43,722 nt of DNA from Candidatus Gracilibacteria bacterium CG17_big_fil_post_rev_8_21_14_2_50_48_13 (GTDB lineage: Bacteria > Patescibacteriota > Gracilibacteria > 1-14-2-50-48-13). Positions within the stretch are counted from its first letter, which is position 1. Every line of letters begins with the position of its first letter. The position numbers and the translations under genes are program-made. Of this stretch, positions 1 to 8,183 are shown piece by piece. The DNA lies in contig PFFG01000007.1 of the NCBI GenBank assembly GCA_002783265.1, positions 17,598 through 61,319 on the forward strand, in the 5' to 3' direction. The notes below the pieces were generated by a model, which saw nothing but the letters and a program-made list of their open reading frames with translations, ran no database searches and was not told the DNA's origin.

Positions 1-832
1 AAAAGATGTTTTTTCGGAACTGGTTGCATCACTTATGGGAGGCAATGCTGCCCATATTCTTGCTGCTGTAGATCAAGCACGGAGCTCAGGCATTGCACCT
101 CATGCATTTCTCCATGGTGTGAAGCAGGCACTGCGGACAGCACTCCTCTCGGATATTCATTCCGACGGCATGACCGATCGTGCGAAGGAATTGCTTCGTG
201 CGGCGGACACATTAGAAAACAGTGTGCCCTTGCTGCGCTATGCAGAAATCCCCTGGCTTCATATTGAACTTGCATTGCTCAAGGTGGCATTTCCACAAGC
301 ACACCCTGCGGCCGCGCAAAGGGCTACCCTTCCCCCCGTCACGTCCAACCCTCTTCCTCCAAAGCAAGCAAAGGCACCAAGTGCACCGGCAGCGCCTGTT
401 CCCAAACCGGCGAAGCAAACTCCTCCGAAGGATTCTGACGATTCTTCCGCTGTAACGCGTTTACAAAAAGAGTGGCAGTCCTTCATTTTTAAAGTACCGA
501 ATGTGCAGCTGCGCACCGCCTTGAAGAGTACAAAAATTCAGGGTCTGGAAGATGGAACGCTTGTGCTGCTTTGTCAAAACCCTCTCCAGTATGCGTATTT
601 TGGAGAAGAGGAGCATAGAGTAACCATGCAGACTGCCTTGAAAACCCATTATCAGATCGACTCTGAGATTCGCGTCGATTTGATTGAACCACAAGCAAAA
701 ACAGACCAAGATACGCCTCCTGCTGTACATTCTGAAGTCGCTCAGGCGGCACCTTCTGTGTCGGAAAAACCACTCACGGAGGAAGATGCCATTTTGAAAG
801 TTGCCGATTTATTTGGGGGAACCCTACTCTAG
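1..832 (+). CDS. dnaX: DNA polymerase III subunit gamma/tau, C-terminal part (5' end outside window)
   Basis: The reading frame is open from base 2 and ends with TAG, so the N-terminal ATPase lies before the window. What remains starts in the helical oligomerisation domain (about residues 1-90, with the typical LLRYAEIPWLHIELALLK pattern that ends domain III of DnaX). A linker rich in Pro, Ala and Lys follows (about 95-140), then a folded C-terminal domain of about 80 residues and a short acidic tail ending in ILKVADLFGGTLL. In bacteria this protein organises the clamp loader and, in the tau form, contacts the polymerase. The linker plus extra C-terminal domain fits the tau form. fmt begins 4 bases after the stop, so the two genes are probably co-transcribed. 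The domain III call is by resemblance; the missing Walker motifs prevent a definite assignment. Confidence 0.8.
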   Translation, partial: KDVFSELVASLMGGNAAHILAAVDQARSSGIAPHAFLHGVKQALRTALLSDIHSDGMTDRAKELLRAADTLENSVPLLRYAEIPWLHIELALLKVAFPQAHPAAAQRATLPPVTSNPLPPKQAKAPSAPAAPVPKPAKQTPPKDSDDSSAVTRLQKEWQSFIFKVPNVQLRTALKSTKIQGLEDGTLVLLCQNPLQYAYFGEEEHRVTMQTALKTHYQIDSEIRVDLIEPQAKTDQDTPPAVHSEVAQAAPSVSEKPLTEEDAILKVADLFGGTLL

Positions 833-836
833 CACC

Positions 837-1769
837 ATGCCCTATCGCATTGTATTTTTCGGAACACCGGATATTGGGGTGCCTACCCTAGAAGCCCTTG
901 CGGCGGACCCACGCTTTCACGTCACGCTTTGCGTCACGCAACCGGATAGACCCCAGGGGCGCAAGCATGAGCTACTACCCACGCCGGTTAAGGCTGCTGC
1001 ATTAAAACTTGGCATACCCGTTTTGCAGCCAGAAAAACTCGCAACAGAGGAAGTATATGCAAGACTTCGACAGGAAGAGGCAGATTTTTTTGTGGTCATC
1101 GCCTACGGAAAAATTATGCGCCAGGAAGTGCTCGATATGCCAAAAATTGCACCCATCAATATCCATGGCTCACTTCTCCCCAGACACCGCGGTGCTTCAC
1201 CTATTCAGTCGACGCTCCTTGCTGGTGATACGGAAGCAGGCATTACGATAATGCGCATGACGGCCGGTATGGATGAAGGCCCCATGATTGCCCTGTTTCC
1301 ACAAGCCATTACTTCGAGAACGACGTCTGGCCAGTTGTTTCGCGATATTTCCACCTTGGCCGCTAAGGTGTTTCCGGACACCCTGGTCGCCTACGCTGAA
1401 GGAAAACTTACCGAAGTGCCGCAAGAGAATTCTCTCGCTACAACCTGTACAAAACTGACAAAGGAGATGGGGCATCTTCATTTTGCAGAACAGTCTGCTG
1501 CAGAGATTCATCGTTTATGGCAAGCCCTGACTCCCTGGCCAGGTATTTTCTGTTTTCTTCAGGGTAAACGTGTCAAACTGCTTCGTGTAGAAGCGTTGGA
1601 GCATTCTAGTCTTGCGCCTGGTGCCATGTCCATACAGAGTTCAGATATGCTTATTGTCGGAACAAAAACAACGGATCTCGCCGTATATGAGCTGCAACCA
1701 GAAGGAAAAAAGTCTATGTCAGGCTCTGCCTTTTATCAAGGAGTGCGAGTACATCAGTTTGATCTGTAA
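837..1769 (+). CDS. fmt: methionyl-tRNA formyltransferase
   Basis: This 310-residue protein formylates the amino group of methionyl-initiator tRNA using 10-formyl-tetrahydrofolate, in the cytoplasm. The N-terminus MPYRIVFFGTPDIGVPTL is the classic Rossmann-like start. The catalytic set is present: Asn108 and His110 in INIHGSLLPRHRGASPIQ and Asp146 in MTAGMDEGPM, two residues offset from the E. coli enzyme (N106, H108, D144). The C-terminal OB-like tRNA-binding domain follows from about residue 205. I chose ATG 837 because the family N-terminus begins there; an in-frame start 36 bases upstream lies inside dnaX and adds no conserved residues. The last 56 bases overlap the convergent miaA gene. 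Confidence 0.96.
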   Translation: MPYRIVFFGTPDIGVPTLEALAADPRFHVTLCVTQPDRPQGRKHELLPTPVKAAALKLGIPVLQPEKLATEEVYARLRQEEADFFVVIAYGKIMRQEVLDMPKIAPINIHGSLLPRHRGASPIQSTLLAGDTEAGITIMRMTAGMDEGPMIALFPQAITSRTTSGQLFRDISTLAAKVFPDTLVAYAEGKLTEVPQENSLATTCTKLTKEMGHLHFAEQSAAEIHRLWQALTPWPGIFCFLQGKRVKLLRVEALEHSSLAPGAMSIQSSDMLIVGTKTTDLAVYELQPEGKKSMSGSAFYQGVRVHQFDL

Positions 1770-2637
1770 GCGGCTCCCCTTCGACGATCTGGATATGCAT
1801 TCGCTGCTGCATGCGTCGTAACCATGTGCGCTGTCTTTTCGCATAGGCAAAGGCTGCAAAGATAGTTTTTTCCAGAGCCTCCTCTCGCGTTATATTCCCC
1901 AGAATGTGGTCACGCATTTGAAGGTACCCAATGGTCTTCCAGACTTCTTCAGAAATTGAACGATCCATCAGTGCGCGTACTTCTTCGTCAAAACGTGTAC
2001 CGCTAAAAATTTCCCCATGTCTCTTGGTGATTCTCTCCCGAAGACGCGTGGGATCCCAGGAAATACCCAGAACGCGGTAATGTGACGATGGCTCCTGAGT
2101 ATCGATTTCGTATTCTTGTTTCTCCTGCGATTGCATGGAAAGTTCCAGAGCACGCAGAACATAGCGACTATTATTTTCATGAATTTGCTCCGCCGCGTCG
2201 GGATCCCTTTTTTGCAGTTCAATCCACATGGCATGATTTCCTTCTGTCTGAAGACGTTTTTCGAGCATTGTGCGAAGTGTAAGATCCGCAGGATGCTGCA
2301 CGGAAAGACCTTCTACTAAGGATTGCACATAGAGCCCCGTTCCTCCCACATAAATTGGAAGGATACCTCGCCCCTTAAGGTCCGCCTCTATTCTTTTCGC
2401 GTCCTCCAGAAAGACACCTGCATTGTAGGGATTTTCCGGTGGTCTGGTTCCGAGAAGGTGATGCGGTATTCCCTGCATCTCTTCTTTGGTCACGGCGCCC
2501 GTTCCCACTTGCATCCCTGCGTACACTTGCCGTGCATCTGCGTTAATAACTTCACCATGCATGGCTTTAGCAAGGTGGATACCCAGGGCAGATTTTCCCG
2601 ATGCGGTCGGACCGAATATAATGATGCTCTCGGCCAT
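1714..2637 (-). CDS. miaA: tRNA dimethylallyltransferase (MiaA)
   Basis: MiaA transfers an isopentenyl group to N6 of adenosine 37 in tRNAs that read codons starting with U. The 307-residue protein has the P-loop GPTASGKSALG near residues 9-19, then DARQVYAGMQVGTGAV (substrate-binding region), then VGGTGLYVQSL near residue 100, all diagnostic. Length is normal for the family (about 300). Its ATG overlaps the TAA of the upstream rlmD-like gene by one base, so the two are probably translationally coupled and read from the rlmD promoter. The 3' end overlaps convergent fmt by 56 bases. The adjacent tRNA-Ser(GGA) reads UCC and UCU codons, which makes it a potential substrate. Confidence 0.96.
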   Translation of the reverse strand: MAESIIIFGPTASGKSALGIHLAKAMHGEVINADARQVYAGMQVGTGAVTKEEMQGIPHHLLGTRPPENPYNAGVFLEDAKRIEADLKGRGILPIYVGGTGLYVQSLVEGLSVQHPADLTLRTMLEKRLQTEGNHAMWIELQKRDPDAAEQIHENNSRYVLRALELSMQSQEKQEYEIDTQEPSSHYRVLGISWDPTRLRERITKRHGEIFSGTRFDEEVRALMDRSISEEVWKTIGYLQMRDHILGNITREEALEKTIFAAFAYAKRQRTWLRRMQQRMHIQIVEGEPLTDQTDVLALLDKRQSLT

Positions 2638-4088
2638 TACTTTCGGCGAATCAGTTCAGCAACGGTTTCGACGTGGTAGGTTTGCGGAAACATATCCACG
2701 CCACGAACGCGCTTTACTTCGTAGTCTTTTGAAAGTACTTGCAGGTCGCGTGCGAGGGTCGTGGGATTACAGGAAACATACACAATTTTCTGCGCTTTGA
2801 ATTTCGGCAGCATCGCAAGTGCACCAGGGTGCATTCCCGCCCGTGGCGGATCAAGGACAATCACATCAGGGCTTTCAAAGAGCAGCCTCGCCGCTTCGTT
2901 TTCCACTTTTCCTGAAATGAAATCGATATTCATAATACCATTGAGCGTCGCATTGGTGCGCGCATCTGCAACGGCGTTCTCGTCGATTTCCACGCTGTAC
3001 ACTTTTTTCGCCTTGGAGGCTAAGTACATTCCTATGGTTCCCGTACCGGAATAGAGATCGACGACGGTCTCACCACCATGGAGATCCGCAAATTCAGCAA
3101 CAAGGTCGTAGAGGACTTCCGCACCCTTTGTATTCGTTTGAAAAAACGAAAATGGGGAAATTTTAAACATGTACTTCCCTACTTTTTCAAAAATATACTC
3201 TCGTCCGTGCAGAACAGTCACATCAGTAGAACGTGCAACATCGCTAACGCCGCTATGTTTTGACCACAGGATGCTTTCAAATTTCGCCGTGTCTGACTCG
3301 AGAAGGAGCAGCTCCTCGACGAGGGGTTCCCAGAATTCCGCTGTGTAGTCTTCCGTTTCGTTGGTCATAATATTGACCATAACTTCTCCACTGTTTTTGC
3401 CCTCACGAATAATGAGATGACGCAAAAAGCCCTCGTGGGAACGCTGACTGTAGGCGGGAAGTTTCTTCTTTTTAAAGAACGCCCGCAGAACGGTCAAAAT
3501 AGAATTTGCAAGGGGGCTTTCCAGATGACAGCTTTCGATGTCGACGATTTTGAAAAAACTTCCCTGACCGTGGAAACCAAGATACATCCCTTCTTCTGAC
3601 GCAAGCTTTTCACCCTTCTCCTGCGCTGCCTGACGGTCAATGTGATAGGACTCCTGCGCACGATACGGCACAACGCCAAAGGAAAGTTCGATTTTATTCC
3701 GGTAGTAATATTCCTCGGGACTCGGCAAAATTGGAAGCAATTCTCCCGGAGTAATTTTGCCGATATGATGCAGGCTTTCCTCGATAAACTGGTGCTTATA
3801 GGTCAGTTGATCCGCGTAGCTCATGTGTTGCCATTTGCAGCCTCCACAAACACCGAAGTAGGGGCATGGCGCAGAAATTTCCTTCGGTGACGCTTTGAGC
3901 TTTTTGACACGAACACCTTCAGCAAAATTTTTCTTCTTTTTGGTCACGAGGACACTGCATTCCTCTCCAGGTATGGCGTTTGGCACCATAAGGACAGTCT
4001 GACCATCGTCATCTGACACGCGCGAAATACCAACACCTTTATAACCCATCTTTTCAATGGTGACGTCGACGACGCTGCCTTTTTTCAT
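2637..4088 (-). CDS. rlmD: 23S rRNA (uracil-5-)-methyltransferase, RlmD/RumA family
   Basis: This is an S-adenosylmethionine-dependent enzyme of 483 residues that methylates C5 of a uracil in RNA. An N-terminal TRAM domain (about 3-60) is followed by iron-sulfur cluster cysteines C75, C81 and C84 (CPYFGVCGGCKWQHM), with a probable fourth Cys in the ESCHLES segment. The methyltransferase core has DLYSGTGTIGMYLASKAKKV, VLDPPRAGM and the nucleophile loop VSCNPTTLARDL. I chose ATG 4088 because it begins the TRAM domain and a promoter (4137-4164, minus strand) lies just upstream. A start at 4190 would add 34 residues without family resemblance and would lie upstream of that promoter. The family cannot be split by eye into RlmC, RlmD or TrmA specificity. 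miaA is coupled downstream. Confidence 0.9.
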   Translation of the reverse strand: MKKGSVVDVTIEKMGYKGVGISRVSDDDGQTVLMVPNAIPGEECSVLVTKKKKNFAEGVRVKKLKASPKEISAPCPYFGVCGGCKWQHMSYADQLTYKHQFIEESLHHIGKITPGELLPILPSPEEYYYRNKIELSFGVVPYRAQESYHIDRQAAQEKGEKLASEEGMYLGFHGQGSFFKIVDIESCHLESPLANSILTVLRAFFKKKKLPAYSQRSHEGFLRHLIIREGKNSGEVMVNIMTNETEDYTAEFWEPLVEELLLLESDTAKFESILWSKHSGVSDVARSTDVTVLHGREYIFEKVGKYMFKISPFSFFQTNTKGAEVLYDLVAEFADLHGGETVVDLYSGTGTIGMYLASKAKKVYSVEIDENAVADARTNATLNGIMNIDFISGKVENEAARLLFESPDVIVLDPPRAGMHPGALAMLPKFKAQKIVYVSCNPTTLARDLQVLSKDYEVKRVRGVDMFPQTYHVETVAELIRRK

Positions 4089-4136
4089 AATCGTTTTGCT
4101 GAAATAGTCAAATACCTGCTTGAATGGTATGTCTGG

Positions 4137-4164
4137 AATATATCGCAACTTTCCTGCTTTGCAA
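4137..4164 (-). promoter_or_regulatory. promoter for rlmD-miaA
   Basis: On the minus strand, TTGCAA (4159-4164) and TATATT (4137-4142) are separated by 16 bp. The predicted start of transcription is near 4130, about 40 bases before the chosen ATG at 4088. It lies inside the longer alternative reading frame, which supports the shorter start. Confidence 0.5.
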
Positions 4165-4219
4165 TACTTTGCCTCTTTGTGTCGGGACAACGCCTTTCGT
4201 GCTTTTTCTTTTTAAAAAC

Positions 4220-4248
4220 TTGACGACCATATTTAAAAGTTATATAAA
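4220..4248 (+). promoter_or_regulatory. sigma70-type promoter for the 4309 gene cluster
   Basis: TTGACG (4220-4225), exactly 17 bp, then TATAAA (4243-4248), in an AT-rich intergenic stretch. It faces away from the rlmD promoter. A transcript would start near 4255 and give a leader of about 54 bases before ATG 4309. Confidence 0.7.
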
Positions 4249-4308
4249 GCTTCACCAAAATACAGAAAATATTGTACAATATGATGAAATTTCTAATTTT
4301 CAACTACT

Positions 4309-4623
4309 ATGTCAGAACATACATCTCCAGAACTCCTTAGCTACGTTCACTCACTTCTTGAGAAACGTGGCATTATGGAACTTGGTTTAGATCCTATCGA
4401 TATCGAGGATATGGCAACGGATCTCTACCGTGATGTGGAAACGTATATCAAGGAATACCTTCTTTCGCAACTCACGACGGAGGAATCTTTGGTGTATGGT
4501 GAGAAACTCAAAACGGAGTCACTCGAAGATGCGCAAGGATATCTTGAGGCACAGTTACCAGACTACCCAACCATACTTGCTTCAGCCCTAATGGATTTTG
4601 AAGAACATTATCTTCGCATGTAG
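4309..4623 (+). CDS. small acidic hypothetical protein (DUF5663-like)
   Basis: A 104-residue, acidic, fully helical protein without signal peptide or membrane segment. The pattern LGLDPIDIEDMATDLYRDVETYIKEYL, split here as LGLDPIDIEDMA and DLYRDVETYIKEYL, resembles short CPR proteins annotated DUF5663, whose function is unknown. That resemblance is from memory of the pattern, not a search. It is the first gene behind the 4220-4248 promoter and is followed 38 bases later by the amber-split large gene. The upstream sequence (tttcaactact) has no Shine-Dalgarno element. Confidence 0.7.
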   Translation: MSEHTSPELLSYVHSLLEKRGIMELGLDPIDIEDMATDLYRDVETYIKEYLLSQLTTEESLVYGEKLKTESLEDAQGYLEAQLPDYPTILASALMDFEEHYLRM

Positions 4624-4661
4624 AGCAAAACTTTTCACTCTATTTTCATTTTATACTGCAT

Positions 4662-4847
4662 ATGACGACAAAAGCACCTCAGCAAAATACAGAACGACTC
4701 CTTTCAGGAGATGAGCAGATGACTCCAACGCAATTGAAAAAAACTTCGTTTTTTCACGGACTGACGCAAAATCTTAAGGGGCGTATTGATCAGCTGATGT
4801 CTCGTGTACACGCGAGAAAAACTGAGGACTCCTCACAAAATATTTAG
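4662..4847 (+). CDS. short hydrophilic protein, or amber-truncated N-terminus of the next gene
   Basis: A 61-residue hydrophilic, Gln/Lys/Thr-rich peptide starting MTTKAPQQNTERLLSGDEQ and ending SSQNI before TAG. The following 1079-residue reading frame continues in the same frame with only this TAG between them, and both sides are the same kind of disordered polar sequence. It may therefore be the true N-terminus of the large protein, interrupted by a nonsense change, sequencing error or suppressed amber codon. Alternatively it is a separate small leader gene coupled to the next. No known domain is recognised. Confidence 0.5.
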   Translation: MTTKAPQQNTERLLSGDEQMTPTQLKKTSFFHGLTQNLKGRIDQLMSRVHARKTEDSSQNI

Positions 4848-4856
4848 CCGGAAGAT

Positions 4857-7800
4857 GTGCACACTTCTCCACGCGAAACTACTGATGCACGTGTTGGGAG
4901 GTCTGCAGATGCTGTGAGTGATCGTCCTTCTGCGGAACTCCCAAGTGAAAACCTCGAGAGAGAGGAAAAAGTGCATCAAGAACCAAGACTCGATGCGGTA
5001 CCTGAATCTTCTTATGACATACCAGAACTCTCTGTCGTTATCGTCCGCACTGAAGGTATTGAAACAATGGCGCAACATCGAGGCGATAATGCCCTGGAGG
5101 TGCCCGAGGATCACTATCGTGGATTTCGAGGGGCTCTTCGTAGTATGTGGCATGCGGTTTCAAGGCCAGTACGTCGTGCAAATGCCGTCAATGATGCACG
5201 TGAACGCATTCTTCAAACGCAAAATATCTTTGGTGATCCTGCTCGCCAGGTGGAACATGAAGTCGAAATGTCTGCTATTCGTGAACGCTTCATGTTTACA
5301 GGCGATGAACTTATTCATAGAGATGCTGGTGAAGAGAAACTCGTACTGACGCAATCGCAGCAAAATTATGCTACACGTCAGGCTATTATTGGACTCTTAT
5401 CGGAGGCGATACAATTTAATGTGACGGAGGAACAATTTAGAGAGCAACAACGCACTATTTTTCGTGACTACGAGCTTGCAGACGATCGTTCTCTCACAAC
5501 GGACAACCTGTGGTGTGTCGTCGTATCTTTACGCAATGACCCAAACTACAGAGCACGCCTTGCCAAAATGAACATTGTTCTTGGTACTGCTCAGCTAGGC
5601 GTACGAACGCAAACAAAGTACGGAGTTGTTGATCGAATTCTTCATCGTCTTGAAGGCGTACCCGTCTTGAATATGGTATCTCCTGCAGCAGTAGCAACTG
5701 CTGCTGCCGTGGTAACAGGCCTGGGAATTTCCAGCGCTAAAGCTGCATCAAAGGTTTTAACACCTGTTTTGGGAAGCGCTGCTGTATCTGGTCTTGCTGG
5801 TTATATTCAAGCAAACGAAGCGTTCCAGCGCGATCTGTTCAATGACCGCCGTGACGCAGCTATGGGACAAGAATTTGGCCCGAATGCACGACGACGCCAA
5901 CAATTAATGGCCCGAAGAGATGAAAATGTGCGATTTCAAGGGAATGACTATATCAGCAATGTATCTACCCGATTTTGTATGATGGACGCGACGGTCTTAC
6001 GAGACGCGCTGGTCCAACAATTTCCAGACCCAAGTACTCTTCGCACTCCAACAGGACTTGGTGTAGCGACACGCATGTATGAGCAGGCAATGAATGCCCT
6101 GGCAGAAGCTGATGCTCGAGTTTCCCTGTCCAACACACAGCAGATCGACCTCATTCGCTACAGTTCCGAGGAAAACATTGAGCAGGAGCGGCTCCAGTTA
6201 CAACTCGCTATTGTTCGTTCACGTCGTGCTATTCGCGCATATCATGCAGCATTGTTAGCCGCGTCAGGTGGTACGATAAGTGTCTTTAACCCTGATGGGG
6301 ACGCCTACAACTACAACCCAGACATAACGGTCGAACTGAACGCGCGTTTAACACAAACTCGGGAGTATCTCACAGCAACCAATATTGAGCCCACTACTCG
6401 TCACACAAACCGTGTTCGCCGGGGACATGCAAGAAGGGCAGCAGCTATTGCTGCAGGATCAGCAGTCGCCTTTGCTGGCGTGAGTTATGGTATCTCGCAA
6501 ATATGGAACCACTTCATGCATGTGCCAAATTTGGGTATCTCAGGTACAAAATCTGACCAAGTTCTTCTGCCTGGTAGTCGCGCACACGTTTCTCTCCTCA
6601 ATGGACAAACCCTCGAACCGAAATCACCTGGCTTCTACAATATTGTCGATCATGGCGAGGTGAAGGTTGACGGTATAAGCTTTAACCCAGATGGTACGCT
6701 GACCGCTGATGCAGAAGCAAAACTGTCAAAAGCAGGATACTTTTTCCACGATAAAGCACCATGGACGGAAACTGTTGGGTCACAGGTGTCCAAGTTTGTG
6801 AGTGCACATGATTATCCAAAACTGCATGCAAATGAGATGGTCACCCTTCAACATCTTGACTGGGCAAATAACAATACGGCTAAGTTTGACCTCAATGAAC
6901 TTCGGTTAGACTGGGGTGGAGCAAACAACACAGGAATTGTCCCTGAAGGCTATGCCTTCTCCGTTGGACGGATGCAGCCTGGGGACTCCTTCCTAGGGGC
7001 GGAGCACTTCAACCCGAAACTGCATGAGAAGATGTATGTCGCTCTCTCCATTACACAGGATTCTCAGAATCAGGTGTTCACCTTCCCTGTGGATGCCAAC
7101 GGCCAAGCAATTATTCCTCACGACAGTGACGCCGCTCGCATGCTCTTTGAAGACCGTAACGGACATGCTGTCTTTAAAGGTAATTTCGCTCATGCCATGT
7201 ACTTTGAAGAACCACCCGTTGCCGGCTCATCTGTCGCACGTGGAGTCTCTTTGGCAACACATGTGGGTTCCAATACGAGTTCAGGTTTTGAGAAGATCGT
7301 GGATACAACGGAGCAAATTCGCCACGCCGCGCGTGTCTCCATTGTACCTCCTCTCACTGCTAATGAGGGAGGAACACCTTTTGTTATGCCATTCCCCCTC
7401 TTTATGAGGAAAGAGTTGGAGCGCCAGCTTGAGAAAGAGAAAAAACAACCAAAAGAGTTCCCTCTGCTCTCCGGGAAAGATGAGTTCCCACTCCTGCCGG
7501 AAAAGAAAGAGCCCAAATTACTCTCTCCTAAGCCTGAGAGAAAGTTATTGGATGAAAAGCCTGATGTGATACATCTTCCTGGAGCAAAACCAACTCCTGC
7601 TCCCATGAAAGCACTTTCCTATGGTACTGCACAAATGCCAGACTTTGTACCCAATATTCAGAATGCCCGGCCTGTATCTTTTGCATCACTGCAACATCTT
7701 GGCACGAAACCTATGCTCCCCCCTGATATGGGTATGCACTTTGATGATGATGACCAAGATTCTGATACGCCGAGTGATTCTGGAGCTATTGACGCAGACC

Positions 7801-8096
7801 AGAAGGCAGCTGTGGAAAAGAAAGAAGAAAAAGACAGTGAAAAAGATTCTGCAGCAGTAGAAAAGGCAGATCTAGAAAAAGAGCTCGCAATGCTTAAGGG
7901 AAAGATTACTAACCTCGAGAAACAATTTCAGAAGATGAAAGACTCTGATAAAGCAGCAAAAAAGTTTAATCGCAAAAACTACGAAAAACGTGTGGGGGAA
8001 TACAATGCCATAGCAAAACAACTCGGTGTCCCGCTCATAACGATTACGAAGCCGACAACAAAACAAAAGAAACTGAAAAACAAGAAGGAATCGTAA
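4857..8096 (+). CDS. very large hypothetical protein with two hydrophobic segments and a Pro/Lys-rich, coiled-coil C-terminus
   Basis: I do not recognise this 1079-residue protein. Visible parts in order: a disordered acidic N-terminus (1-75); a mainly helical region to about 270; an Ala/Gly-rich hydrophobic stretch near 275-320 (SPAAVATAAAVVTGLGI); a helical, Arg- and Gln-rich middle; a second hydrophobic segment near 525-550 (AAAIAAGSAVAFAGVSYGI); a beta-rich region (about 560-830) with repeated Asn/Asp/Gly; a Lys/Pro/Leu linker with repeats of the type EFPLLSGKDEFPLLPEKKEPKL; an Asp-rich patch; and a Lys/Glu coiled coil at the end. The apparent start is GTG 4857, nine bases after the TAG of the preceding frame. 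The first in-frame ATG is about 70 codons in, so the start is uncertain. It could be a membrane-anchored structural or surface protein, but that is inference. Confidence 0.7.
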   Translation: MHTSPRETTDARVGRSADAVSDRPSAELPSENLEREEKVHQEPRLDAVPESSYDIPELSVVIVRTEGIETMAQHRGDNALEVPEDHYRGFRGALRSMWHAVSRPVRRANAVNDARERILQTQNIFGDPARQVEHEVEMSAIRERFMFTGDELIHRDAGEEKLVLTQSQQNYATRQAIIGLLSEAIQFNVTEEQFREQQRTIFRDYELADDRSLTTDNLWCVVVSLRNDPNYRARLAKMNIVLGTAQLGVRTQTKYGVVDRILHRLEGVPVLNMVSPAAVATAAAVVTGLGISSAKAASKVLTPVLGSAAVSGLAGYIQANEAFQRDLFNDRRDAAMGQEFGPNARRRQQLMARRDENVRFQGNDYISNVSTRFCMMDATVLRDALVQQFPDPSTLRTPTGLGVATRMYEQAMNALAEADARVSLSNTQQIDLIRYSSEENIEQERLQLQLAIVRSRRAIRAYHAALLAASGGTISVFNPDGDAYNYNPDITVELNARLTQTREYLTATNIEPTTRHTNRVRRGHARRAAAIAAGSAVAFAGVSYGISQIWNHFMHVPNLGISGTKSDQVLLPGSRAHVSLLNGQTLEPKSPGFYNIVDHGEVKVDGISFNPDGTLTADAEAKLSKAGYFFHDKAPWTETVGSQVSKFVSAHDYPKLHANEMVTLQHLDWANNNTAKFDLNELRLDWGGANNTGIVPEGYAFSVGRMQPGDSFLGAEHFNPKLHEKMYVALSITQDSQNQVFTFPVDANGQAIIPHDSDAARMLFEDRNGHAVFKGNFAHAMYFEEPPVAGSSVARGVSLATHVGSNTSSGFEKIVDTTEQIRHAARVSIVPPLTANEGGTPFVMPFPLFMRKELERQLEKEKKQPKEFPLLSGKDEFPLLPEKKEPKLLSPKPERKLLDEKPDVIHLPGAKPTPAPMKALSYGTAQMPDFVPNIQNARPVSFASLQHLGTKPMLPPDMGMHFDDDDQDSDTPSDSGAIDADQKAAVEKKEEKDSEKDSAAVEKADLEKELAMLKGKITNLEKQFQKMKDSDKAAKKFNRKNYEKRVGEYNAIAKQLGVPLITITKPTTKQKKLKNKKES

Positions 8097-8106
8097 TAGA
8101 TAAGGA

Positions 8107-8147
8107 AAAGCCTCCAATTGCACGTCATTGACGCTTTTGGGGGCTTT
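8107..8147 (+). terminator. hairpin terminator overlapping the next promoter
   Basis: AAAGCCTCC (8107-8115) pairs with GGGGGCTTT (8139-8147), nine base pairs with one G-U, around a 23-base loop. It starts 10 bases after the stop of the large gene. The T tract is short (ctttctgt). The 3' arm lies inside the spacer of the next promoter. Confidence 0.5.
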
Positions 8148-8156
8148 CTGTATAAT
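8128..8156 (+). promoter_or_regulatory. consensus sigma70-type promoter
   Basis: TTGACG (8128-8133), 17 bp, TATAAT (8151-8156). This is the best promoter in the window. Transcription would start near 8163, so the next gene must start at ATG 8184 rather than at the in-frame ATG 8118. The leader is about 20 bases without a Shine-Dalgarno sequence. Confidence 0.85.
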
Positions 8157-8183
8157 GAAACGAAGTATTTTTTACGCAAAGCC

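Noticed and set aside
8118-8183. Longer N-terminus for the 812-residue protein
   Set aside because: It lies upstream of the transcription start set by the TTGACG-17-TATAAT promoter and overlaps the terminator hairpin.
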